Below the pieces are notes generated by a model. That model ran no database searches. It saw only the letters and a list, made by a program, of their open reading frames with translations, and had not been told where the DNA came from. The position numbers and the translations under genes were made by a program. A stretch of DNA of 17,209 bases from an uncultured Treponema sp. (GTDB taxonomy: Bacteria > Spirochaetota > Spirochaetia > Treponematales > Treponemataceae), in contig CAJOQA010000221.1 in the NCBI GenBank assembly GCA_905236465.1, positions 1 to 17,209 on the forward strand, in the 5' to 3' direction. Positions 1 through 6,931 of the stretch are shown here, piece by piece. Position 1 is the first letter of the stretch. Every line of letters starts with the position of its first letter.

Positions 1-1534
1 CAAAGCACTTGTAAATCCTTTCTGCATTTTGGTGGAGCAAATTATTTTTTAGGACTCCCAACAAAATAGAAAGTCCTTCAAAAGGCCCTAGACACTGCTG
101 TCCGTTTATATTTTTTAGCATTGCAAGAAGCTTGTCTGTTCCGCTTCCGGCAAGGAGGTAGGTCTGCAAAGGTTTAGCCCTAGCTCCTGCTTGTCCGCTT
201 AGGGCTTGGGCGAGAGGTGTAAAGTTTAAGTTTTTATCTGTTCCGCCAGTAATGAGGATTACACGGCTGTCAAAGGCCTTTAGAGCTGCAACTGCCGCCT
301 CTGGAACAGTGGCACAGGAGTCATTGTAAAAGACCACCCGTACGTTGCTTGCGGGGCTTGCCCACTCATGAAAGCGCTCTAGTCGGTTGGGAATTCCCTT
401 CCAAGCGCCAAGTATCATTTTTGTTTGGCTGGGCGCAACGTTCATTAGGGTAAGGACTAGGGCTGCGTTCAAGACGTTTATCTTATTGTGGCTTCCAGGA
501 ACAAGAAGGTCCCCCATTATTTGTACAGCCTGGTCCGGATTTGCCTTGTCTTGGTTCTGTAAGGAATCAAAAATCGGCTTTGCGGAGGTTAGACTGCGGT
601 TTAAAAAACGGCTTACCTTTTGAACATAGCCAGCAGTTTTTCTTCCTTCCCCATAGAGAAAAGCCCCGCATTGGTCTGAATCCAGTATGGCAGAACTGTA
701 GCGGACTACAATTCCCTTTGTTTCTTTTGCAAACAAGTCTCCCCAGCATTTGCAATTTGCGAGCGGAGTCAGGCTGTCTTTTAGGTAGTCATCCTCGTCG
801 GCATCTAAAATGGTAAAGTCTGAATCAGTTTGGTCTGTGTAGATGAGCCTTTTGTCTGCTACGTAAGAGTCCATGTCGTCATACCAGTTTTGATGGTCTG
901 GAATTATTTTGGTGATAATTGCAATGTGGGGTTTTAAAGCCTTTCTTCCCCGTAGGTCACGGAGCTGCCAGGAAGAAAGCTCCAGTATTACAGGGGTTGT
1001 GCCGTCAGTCTGCTCTAAAAAGGTCAGGGGGCTTACTGTTATGTTTCCCCCAAGAAATGTTTTGTAGCCGGCCCCCCTAAGACCAAAATCAATTGCGCTC
1101 ACCGTTGAGCTTTTCCCCTTGCTGCCTGTCACCGCGATTATCGGGGCCTTTGTAAAGTGAAGGAAAATGCTTATGTCAGTTTCTACAGCCTTTGCCGCAG
1201 CTAGGTATTTGTTGCCTTCAAATTTCACCCCAGGATTTTTAATTACACAGTCAGCAGTAGAAAAATCTTCTATTCTGTGGCAACCAAGCACGTAAGTTAG
1301 CCTAGACTTGTCTAAATCTGGATCTAAGTTAAGCCTTTCAATTGTAGGCTTTAAGTCTTCCGCGCTTTTCATGTCTGTTACGGTAACAAAGGCTCCGTGA
1401 CGCAAAAAGAAGCGGACGCTGGCCTCTCCGCCACCGTTAAGGCCTAAGCCCATAACCGTTATGCGTTTTCCGGCTATGTCCTGCAAAGTATTAAAAACAC
1501 AGCCTTCAGGGTATACGTGTGGTTCTACTGCCAT
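1..1534 (-). CDS. murD: UDP-N-acetylmuramoylalanine--D-glutamate ligase (MurD), 3' end outside window
   Basis: Adds D-glutamate to UDP-MurNAc-L-Ala in the cytoplasm, using ATP, in peptidoglycan precursor synthesis. My own translation of the minus strand is open for 511 codons to the window edge. It starts with a nucleotide-binding-like GLGLNGGG (residues 29-36), followed by the Mur-ligase P-loop VTGSKGKSS (135-143). A D213-H-Q-N-W segment sits where Mur ligases have their conserved His motif. PGSHNKINVLNAA begins at 346, GIPNRLERF follows, and NDSCATVPEA matches the NDSKATNP box of MurD. The start is ATG at 1534, with AGGAG at 1541-1545 inside the end of ddl and only 2 bases between the genes, so translation is probably coupled. 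The protein already exceeds 511 residues, against about 440 in E. coli. Part of the excess is extra sequence at roughly residues 298-345, before the C-terminal domain. Family assignment is firm; the exact length is unknown. Confidence 0.93.
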   Translation of the reverse strand, partial: MAVEPHVYPEGCVFNTLQDIAGKRITVMGLGLNGGGEASVRFFLRHGAFVTVTDMKSAEDLKPTIERLNLDPDLDKSRLTYVLGCHRIEDFSTADCVIKNPGVKFEGNKYLAAAKAVETDISIFLHFTKAPIIAVTGSKGKSSTVSAIDFGLRGAGYKTFLGGNITVSPLTFLEQTDGTTPVILELSSWQLRDLRGRKALKPHIAIITKIIPDHQNWYDDMDSYVADKRLIYTDQTDSDFTILDADEDDYLKDSLTPLANCKCWGDLFAKETKGIVVRYSSAILDSDQCGAFLYGEGRKTAGYVQKVSRFLNRSLTSAKPIFDSLQNQDKANPDQAVQIMGDLLVPGSHNKINVLNAALVLTLMNVAPSQTKMILGAWKGIPNRLERFHEWASPASNVRVVFYNDSCATVPEAAVAALKAFDSRVILITGGTDKNLNFTPLAQALSGQAGARAKPLQTYLLAGSGTDKLLAMLKNINGQQCLGPFEGLSILLGVLKNNLLHQNAERIYKCF

Positions 1535-1536
1535 AA

Positions 1537-2670
1537 TTAACTCCTGCTTGTTGTAAGGGTCTGCTTAGCTTCAAAGCGGGCAAGGGCTTCTTTAAATAGA
1601 AGGTCTAAAAGATTTGTAAAAGAAAGCCCCTGTGACTGACACATCTTTGGGAACATACTGATGCTTGTAAAGCCAGGGATTGTGTTTATTTCGTTCAGAT
1701 ATATTTTCCCTGTATCCCTGTCCTCAAAAAAGTCAACGCGGCTAAGCCCTGAACAGTCAAGGACCGCGTATGCCTTTTTAGCGGTTTCCTTTATGTAATC
1801 GCTTTTTTCTTTGCTAAGGTCAGCGGGAATCCTAAGCTCTGCCCCATCAGGGTCATTGTATTTTGCATCGTAGTCGTAGAAAGTGTGGCGGGGGACAATT
1901 TCCCCAGGTCCATAGGCTTCTAGCAGTGTTTCTTTTATGTCTGAAGAAAAAGTAACGCTGTTTCCTGTAACGGAGCATTCAATTTCGCGGGCATTTATTG
2001 CTTTTTCAATAAGCACCTTGTTGTCCCAGCTGAAGGCTTCCATGAGGGCAAAGGAAAGTTGCTTTGCGTTGTCTGCACGGGAAGCCCCGTCACTAGAGCC
2101 TGCGGAACAAGGCTTTACAAAAAGAGGAAAGCCTAATTCTTTTATGGCCTTTTCAACAGTGCTGTCGTAGACCTTGCTGTTGTTTACCTGAGCCCTGTTT
2201 ATGCAGACGTAGGGAACAATGGGGATGCCCGCACTTTGCAAAAGAATTTTTGTCTGAACTTTATCCATTGTTGCAGCGGATGCGAATACCCCGCAACCTA
2301 CATAGGGGAGGCCTGCAAGTTCTAAAAGTCCTTGCACAGTACCGTCCTCGCCGTACGTTCCATGAAGGACCGGAAAAACTACATCTGCCTTTATGTAGTG
2401 GCCGTTTGCAAACAAAGCCTTTTCCCTACCGCCTCCGGGAATTACGCTGACAGTCATTTTTTCATCGGCATTTACAGAAAGTTTTTCATCCTGATTTTTC
2501 CGAAGATTTTCAATTAGGTCTTCTTTTTGCAAGTACCACTTGCCGTCTTTATCTATAGAAATAAGGGTCACCTTGTGGCTTGCTTCTATGTTTCTTGCCA
2601 CAGCCGCGCAGCTTACCAAAGAAATTTCGTGTTCACCGGATCTTCCGCCGTAAAGTAAAAGTATATTCAT
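1537..2670 (-). CDS. ddl: D-alanine--D-alanine ligase
   Basis: Joins two D-alanines with ATP to make the dipeptide that MurF adds to the peptidoglycan precursor. At 377 residues it is normal for the DdlA/VanA-type ATP-grasp family. Visible signatures are GGRSGEHEISL at the N-terminus (residues 8-18), LHGTYGEDGTVQG (102-114), the ATP-grasp KPCSAGSSDG (186-195), and the metal and substrate site RVDFF (311-315) with NEINTIPGFTS (326-336). In the omega loop the sequence is F264-Y265-D266-Y267; tyrosine at this place is known from E. coli DdlB and ordinary D-Ala-D-Ala ligases, whereas D-Ala-D-Lac ligases carry phenylalanine, so a normal D-Ala-D-Ala product is inferred. The start is supported by GGGAGG about 7 bases upstream. 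It lies 19 bases after murE and 2 bases before murD, so all three are probably one transcript. Confidence 0.96.
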   Translation of the reverse strand: MNILLLYGGRSGEHEISLVSCAAVARNIEASHKVTLISIDKDGKWYLQKEDLIENLRKNQDEKLSVNADEKMTVSVIPGGGREKALFANGHYIKADVVFPVLHGTYGEDGTVQGLLELAGLPYVGCGVFASAATMDKVQTKILLQSAGIPIVPYVCINRAQVNNSKVYDSTVEKAIKELGFPLFVKPCSAGSSDGASRADNAKQLSFALMEAFSWDNKVLIEKAINAREIECSVTGNSVTFSSDIKETLLEAYGPGEIVPRHTFYDYDAKYNDPDGAELRIPADLSKEKSDYIKETAKKAYAVLDCSGLSRVDFFEDRDTGKIYLNEINTIPGFTSISMFPKMCQSQGLSFTNLLDLLFKEALARFEAKQTLTTSRS

Positions 2671-2689
2671 AAAATCCTCCCTTTTTATT

Positions 2690-4351
2690 TTACTTTTTCA
2701 TTTCATTCAGGGCCTTTGCTGCCTCTGCAATTTCATCGTAGGGCAGGGGCTTGTCCTTATAAATTATTGAATTTTCATGGCTCTTTCCCAAAAGCAGGAC
2801 AATATCATCTTTTTGGGCAAGCGAAAAGGCTTTTCTTATAGCTGCCTTTCTATCTGCAATAAGGAATAAGTCTTTTCCTTCAGTTTTGCCTTCTGCAACA
2901 GCTCCTGCTGCTATATCTTGAAGAATCTTCATGCTGTCTTCAAAGCGGGGATCCTCATCCGTTAGAATTACAGTGTCGCAGAATCGGGCTGCAATCTGAC
3001 CCTGCAGGGGCCTTTTCTTAGTATCGCGTTCTCCCCCAGAGCCGAAAAGACAAATCATCTTTCCTACACAACGTTTTTTTAGCGGAGGAAAAATCGTCTC
3101 AAAAGAGGAGGGGGTGTGGGCATAGTCAACTATAACCTCAAAATCCTGACCGCAGTCAACAACTGTCATCCGGCCTGTTACCGGAACCAGTTTTTGTAGC
3201 AGGCTTGCAAGGTCTTCTAAACTTTTGCCTGTAGTTGCGGAAACTGCAAGCATTGCGGCCATTATATTGTATGCGTTGAAAGCTCCGGCAACAGGTGCCT
3301 TTACATGAATTACCCTGTTACCGTTTTGAAGTGAATCGTGGTTTTCAAACCTGTAAATGCTGAATGACATTCCGTAGCGGGCAGAAACAATGTTTCTTGC
3401 GGCAAGGTAGGGCATGTCAGCAGGAATTTCAGGAAGGGCTTTTGCGCTACCGGCCTTTCCTTCGCTTGTAAAGCCAAAGACCTTCTTTTTTGTGCAGGCG
3501 GCAAAATATGAGGCTGAAGGATCTTCTAAGTTTACAATCCCTATAGAGGGTACTTGGGTCACAAGGCCACTTATTGTTTTTTTGTGGTCGTATTTGTCTA
3601 AGGCACGGAAAAGATTTGCCTTGTCAGACCTGTATTGGTCAAAGGTCTTGTGGAATTCAAGGTGTTCTAGGGTAACATTTGTAAAGACCGCTACATCAAA
3701 TTCAACATTGCCCAAGCGGTTAGTCTTGCTACTTAGGCCGTGGCTTGAAGATTCCACTACAGCATGGGTGCAACCGTTCTCTAGCATTTGGTACAGTTCT
3801 TTTTGTACGATAGGGGCTTCGGGTGTTGTCTGGTGCTCGGGGTTGTTGATGGCAGGGCCACCTAGTGAATACTGGACGGTGGAGATAAAGCCAGCTTTGA
3901 GGCCACAAAGGGTTAGGAGTTGCCAAATGAAGGAGACCGTAGAAGATTTACCTTCTGTTCCTGTAACTCCATATATTACAAGCTTTTGTGAAGGATTGTC
4001 GTAAAAACTTGCACTTAGCGGTGACATAGCAAAACGGGAGGACTTGACCTGTATAAAGGTAGCCTTTGACGGGTATTTTGCAAGTTCTTCCCTTTCTTCA
4101 GCTGAAAAGTCCCCTTCAAAGACTATTGCGCTAGCCCCTGCCTCTATTGCATCTTTTACAAAGCGGTTGCCACTTGTGTGTGTTCCTGGCAGGGCAAAAA
4201 ACAGGCTATTTTTTGTAACTTTGCGGCTGTCAAAGGCAAGGTCTTCTATAATACATTCTTCAAGTAGGGGTGAACCTAGGTCTTGTACAATTTTATATTC
4301 TAAGCCTTCTTTTTCAAGAGAAGGCAAAAGCTCTTTAAGTGTCTTTTTCAT
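2690..4351 (-). CDS. murE: UDP-MurNAc-tripeptide synthetase (MurE)
   Basis: Adds the third, diamino, amino acid to UDP-MurNAc-L-Ala-D-Glu. The 553-residue protein has the three Mur-ligase domains: N-terminal UDP-binding (about 1-120, with FDSRKV at 40-45), central ATPase with P-loop GVTGTEGKSS (128-137), HQTTPEAP (173-180), LEHLEFH (228-234) and the lysine usually carbamylated (K244 in SDKANLF), and C-terminal domain with DYAHTP (409-414), GGERDTKKRP (439-448) and GKSHE (522-526). The amino-acid specificity motif reads EDPRFED (466-472) rather than the DNPR typical of meso-diaminopimelate enzymes; the arginine is kept. Treponemes are reported to use ornithine at this position, so the substrate cannot be assigned safely from sequence. 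It is the first gene of murE-ddl-murD. The ATG at 4351 has no clear Shine-Dalgarno sequence, and a TATAAT lies only 18 bases before it. Confidence 0.94.
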   Translation of the reverse strand: MKKTLKELLPSLEKEGLEYKIVQDLGSPLLEECIIEDLAFDSRKVTKNSLFFALPGTHTSGNRFVKDAIEAGASAIVFEGDFSAEEREELAKYPSKATFIQVKSSRFAMSPLSASFYDNPSQKLVIYGVTGTEGKSSTVSFIWQLLTLCGLKAGFISTVQYSLGGPAINNPEHQTTPEAPIVQKELYQMLENGCTHAVVESSSHGLSSKTNRLGNVEFDVAVFTNVTLEHLEFHKTFDQYRSDKANLFRALDKYDHKKTISGLVTQVPSIGIVNLEDPSASYFAACTKKKVFGFTSEGKAGSAKALPEIPADMPYLAARNIVSARYGMSFSIYRFENHDSLQNGNRVIHVKAPVAGAFNAYNIMAAMLAVSATTGKSLEDLASLLQKLVPVTGRMTVVDCGQDFEVIVDYAHTPSSFETIFPPLKKRCVGKMICLFGSGGERDTKKRPLQGQIAARFCDTVILTDEDPRFEDSMKILQDIAAGAVAEGKTEGKDLFLIADRKAAIRKAFSLAQKDDIVLLLGKSHENSIIYKDKPLPYDEIAEAAKALNEMKK

Positions 4352-4369
4352 AGCTGAATTGTACTACTT

Positions 4370-4400
4370 ATTATAGAAAAAAACAACAAGGGCACCACAA
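4370..4400 (-). promoter_or_regulatory. Probable promoter of the murE-ddl-murD operon
   Basis: On the minus strand a perfect TATAAT (4370-4375) stands 18 bases before the murE ATG. The -35 is weak: TTGTGG (4395-4400) at 19 bases or GTGGTG (4393-4398) at 17 bases. The predicted transcript would have a leader of only about 12 bases, with no visible ribosome binding site. It is back to back with the chemoreceptor promoter. I see no riboswitch or attenuator in this 116-base gap. Confidence 0.5.
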
Positions 4401-4411
4401 CAATTTTTTTC

Positions 4412-4440
4412 TTGTAAAAGCTAAGAATTTGTGTTAAAAT
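4412..4440 (+). promoter_or_regulatory. Promoter of the chemoreceptor gene
   Basis: TTGTAA (4412-4417), a 17-base spacer and TAAAAT (4435-4440) make a good sigma-70 type promoter. It would start transcription near 4447. A strong AAGGAG ribosome binding site (4454-4459) lies 8 bases before the ATG at 4468. I see no sigma-28 (flagellar/chemotaxis class) consensus here, so housekeeping control is inferred. Confidence 0.6.
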
Positions 4441-4467
4441 TTAAGACCACTACAAGGAGTTTTTCAA

Positions 4468-6549
4468 ATGAAAAGTATTAAGACTAAATTCATGTTTTTG
4501 TTTGCTATTTTTTTGCTACTTGCCATAGGAATTGTAGGAATATTTGCCTATAGGACTGCAAAAAAGGAACTTGAAAAGTCTGTCAGACAAACCCTTGTAT
4601 CTGTTGCGGACATCTCTGCAAAAGAAATCTCTGACCAAATCGATATGGAGCTTTCAATGCTCCGCGGACTTGCCACCCTTCCCTTACTGAAAGATCCTGC
4701 TACGGACCTTATGGAAAAGAACTTGCAGCTTCAGGCTGTAATCAAAGACAAAAAAGAAAAATACGAGAACTTAGCTTTTTACGATAAAGACGGAATGTCT
4801 GTGATTGCCTCTGGCGACTACCACGATTTTTCCACAGCCTCTTATTTTGTTGGGGTAAAAGGTGGCAAAGAATACATTTCTGACCCAAAGACAAATACGA
4901 TAAACGATGATATCCTGATGTTTTATTCTGTGCCGGTCTTTGATAGCACCGGTGCCTTTGCAGGGGCAATCGTTTCTATAATAAGGGGAAACTGGATAGA
5001 AAAGATAATTTCCGACATTGTAATAGGAAAGTCTTCGCATCCGGGGGTTATAAACATGGAGACCGGTGAGACTGTCGGCGATTCAAATGAGAACAGCCAC
5101 ACAGGGGCATCCCTTTCTGACCTTGATCCTTCTAGTGACTTTGCAGCCCTTATAAAGAAAGTTGTCTCTGGCCAGACTGGGGCTGAAAATTTCATAGACC
5201 CCTTTACCAAGGTAAAGATGACCTGCGCCTACAGGCCTATAGGTGGCAATTCCAAGTGGGCGGTTCTTTGCGCTAGCCCCTATTCAGACTACTTTTCTGG
5301 ACTGGGCCACATGCGGACGGTAATAATCATTATGCTCACTGTCATTTTGATTATAGCTATATGCTTGGGTTCCGTTTTTATTTCCAATATACTTGTCCCC
5401 TTGGATACAGTAAAGGCTTCGATTACGAACATTGCAAGTGGCTCTGCAGATTTAACACAGCGCATAAAGGTAAGCACCCATGATGAGATTGGGTCTGTTG
5501 TGGAAGGCTTCAATTTGTTTACCGAAAAGCTGCAGGGCATTATCTCTGATATAAAGAAATCTAGGGATGAGCTAGACAGCGCGGGTTCTTCCCTTATGGA
5601 AAGCACGGAAGACACAGGCTATTCCATTGCAGAAATTATAGAAAACATTGACAGCATAAAGACGCAGATAGAAACCCAGTCTTCAAGTGTAAGCCAGACG
5701 GCAGGGGCAGTTCATCAGATTGCGGAAAACATAAATTCCCTTGAGCATATGATTGAAAACCAAAGCTTGGGGGTAAGCCAGGCATCTGCTGCTGTAGAGG
5801 AGATGATTGGAAACATAACATCTGTAAACAAGTCTGTTGACATGATGGCCTCATCTTTTGACCACCTTTCTTCTAGTGCCCAAACAGGTTCTGATTTGCA
5901 AAAGGACGTAAACGGCAAAATTGACCAGATTAGGGAGCAAAGCGAGACCTTGCAGGTTGCAAACGCGGCCATTTCTTCTATTGCGGGGCAAACAAACCTT
6001 CTTGCCATGAATGCAGCCATAGAGGCAGCCCATGCGGGAGAGGCAGGCAAGGGCTTTAGCGTTGTTGCTGATGAGATTAGAAAGCTTTCTGAAACTTCAT
6101 CTGCCCAGTCAAAGACCATAGGTGTTCAGCTTAAGAACATAAAGAAGTCAATTGTCGCGGTTGTGGAAGCATCCCGTCAGTCCAGCCAGGCTTTTATGAC
6201 CGTTATAGAAGAAATTCAGGGGACAGACCAGCTTGTGCGCCAAATTAAGGCTGCCATGGAAGAACAGGATGCCGGTTCAAGGCAGATTAGCCAGGCCCTG
6301 CACAATATGAATGACAGCACGGTTGAAGTCCGCACTGCAAGCCACGAGATGTCTGAAGGAAATAAGGCAATTCTTGATGAAGTTAGGAATCTGCAGGAAG
6401 TTACGGGCGTAATGCAGTCTAGTATGGCTGAAATGAGCGATGGAGCTAGGAAAATAGACGGAAACGGGGCAACTTTAACAGAAATTTCTTCTGTAATGAA
6501 GAAATCAATAGAAGATATTGGTTCCCGCATAGATGAATTCTATGTATAA
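4468..6549 (+). CDS. Methyl-accepting chemotaxis protein with Cache-type sensor
   Basis: Transmembrane chemoreceptor that senses a ligand outside the inner membrane and controls CheA/CheW and hence flagellar rotation. In 693 residues it shows: first membrane helix (about 8-28), an extracytoplasmic region of about 250 residues with the look of a double Cache domain (YDKDGMSVIASG and VFDSTGAFAGAIVS are typical strands), second membrane helix (about 282-309), HAMP linker (about 305-360), and a long coiled-coil signalling domain. The highly conserved hairpin tip is intact: IAGQTNLLAMNAAIEAAHAG starts at residue 505, then GKGFSVVADEIRKLSE. There is no C-terminal NWETF-like tether for CheR/CheB. 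The ligand cannot be told. It is transcribed alone, divergently from the mur operon, and has its own promoter and strong ribosome binding site. Confidence 0.95.
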   Translation: MKSIKTKFMFLFAIFLLLAIGIVGIFAYRTAKKELEKSVRQTLVSVADISAKEISDQIDMELSMLRGLATLPLLKDPATDLMEKNLQLQAVIKDKKEKYENLAFYDKDGMSVIASGDYHDFSTASYFVGVKGGKEYISDPKTNTINDDILMFYSVPVFDSTGAFAGAIVSIIRGNWIEKIISDIVIGKSSHPGVINMETGETVGDSNENSHTGASLSDLDPSSDFAALIKKVVSGQTGAENFIDPFTKVKMTCAYRPIGGNSKWAVLCASPYSDYFSGLGHMRTVIIIMLTVILIIAICLGSVFISNILVPLDTVKASITNIASGSADLTQRIKVSTHDEIGSVVEGFNLFTEKLQGIISDIKKSRDELDSAGSSLMESTEDTGYSIAEIIENIDSIKTQIETQSSSVSQTAGAVHQIAENINSLEHMIENQSLGVSQASAAVEEMIGNITSVNKSVDMMASSFDHLSSSAQTGSDLQKDVNGKIDQIREQSETLQVANAAISSIAGQTNLLAMNAAIEAAHAGEAGKGFSVVADEIRKLSETSSAQSKTIGVQLKNIKKSIVAVVEASRQSSQAFMTVIEEIQGTDQLVRQIKAAMEEQDAGSRQISQALHNMNDSTVEVRTASHEMSEGNKAILDEVRNLQEVTGVMQSSMAEMSDGARKIDGNGATLTEISSVMKKSIEDIGSRIDEFYV

Positions 6550-6561
6550 AATAAAAAATCC

Positions 6562-6590
6562 CCCCTGTTACCCTGAACTTGTTTCAGGGG
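6562..6590. repeat. Palindromic element CCCTGAACTTGTTTCAGGG, possibly also a terminator
   Basis: Starting 12 bases after the chemoreceptor stop, CCCTGAA (6571-6577) and TTCAGGG (6583-6589) form a 7-base-pair stem with a 5-base loop. CCCCTG (6562-6567) can alternatively pair with CAGGGG (6585-6590). A weak T-rich stretch (6596-6602) follows, so it may end transcription of the chemoreceptor gene. The unit closely resembles, from memory, a dispersed palindrome found in many bacterial genomes (pattern CCTGAACTTGTTTCAGG). Confidence 0.55.
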
Positions 6591-6594
6591 CATA

Positions 6595-6622
6595 TTGTTT
6601 TTCTAAAAGTATGTGATATAAT
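6595..6622 (+). promoter_or_regulatory. Promoter of the GGDEF gene cluster (extended -10)
   Basis: TTGTTT (6595-6600), a 16-base spacer and TATAAT (6617-6622), with TG at 6614-6615 giving an extended -10 (TGATATAAT). The -10 ends only 9 bases before the ATG at 6632, and there is no Shine-Dalgarno sequence in between. The mRNA should therefore be leaderless or have a leader of 1-3 bases. Confidence 0.55.
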
Positions 6623-6631
6623 ATAGTGAAT

Positions 6632-6931
6632 ATGAAGAAGAATTTTTTGCGGATTCCGCTATTTTGCTCAGTTTTTTTATCATTTTCTCTTTTTGTCTCT
6701 GCCTGTAACAGGAATTCCGGTCAGTCTTCTTCATCTCCACATTCACAGGCACCTACTGCGGAAATGAGCCGGAAAGACTTCAGCATCTTTAACTGTAACT
6801 ATCAGATTGCGGCCGGCTCCGCAACATACACTAGGGGAAGTGACAAAACCTTCAATGATGTATTCAACAGAGCTGATAAAGCCATGTATGAAAATAAAAA
6901 AATTTTAAAAACTCAAGAGAAAAAAACATGA
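6632..6931 (+). pseudogene. Lipoprotein leader fused to a GGDEF-domain tail (remnant of a diguanylate cyclase)
   Basis: The 99-residue product starts with a lipoprotein signal peptide: MKKN, a hydrophobic stretch, and a lipobox ending SAC at C25. A Ser-rich linker follows (26-45). Residues 49-93 match only the very end of a GGDEF domain, with the sequence FNDVFNRADKAMYENKK. The same segment is clearly alike in the last protein of this cluster (DFNIKN to FNSVFARADKAMYECK). The catalytic GGDEF loop and most of the fold are missing, so it cannot be a cyclase. I infer an internal deletion of a longer gene. An upstream GTG at 6626 would add two residues; I prefer the ATG because it begins a normal signal peptide. 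It overlaps the next gene by four bases (ATGA), so its translation may still feed the next gene. It could instead be an exported small protein of new function. Confidence 0.6.

Noticed and set aside
3414..4004. Open frame of 196 codons on the plus strand inside murE
   Set aside because: It is the antisense shadow of a well-supported murE with all Mur-ligase motifs. It has no recognisable domain and no ribosome binding site.
4352..4467. Riboswitch or attenuator between murE and the chemoreceptor gene
   Set aside because: The 116 bases are filled by two back-to-back promoters and short leaders. I see no stem-loop architecture.
5715..6119. Open frame of 134 codons on the minus strand inside the chemoreceptor gene
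   Set aside because: It is opposite the most conserved part of the signalling domain and reads as low-information shadow sequence.
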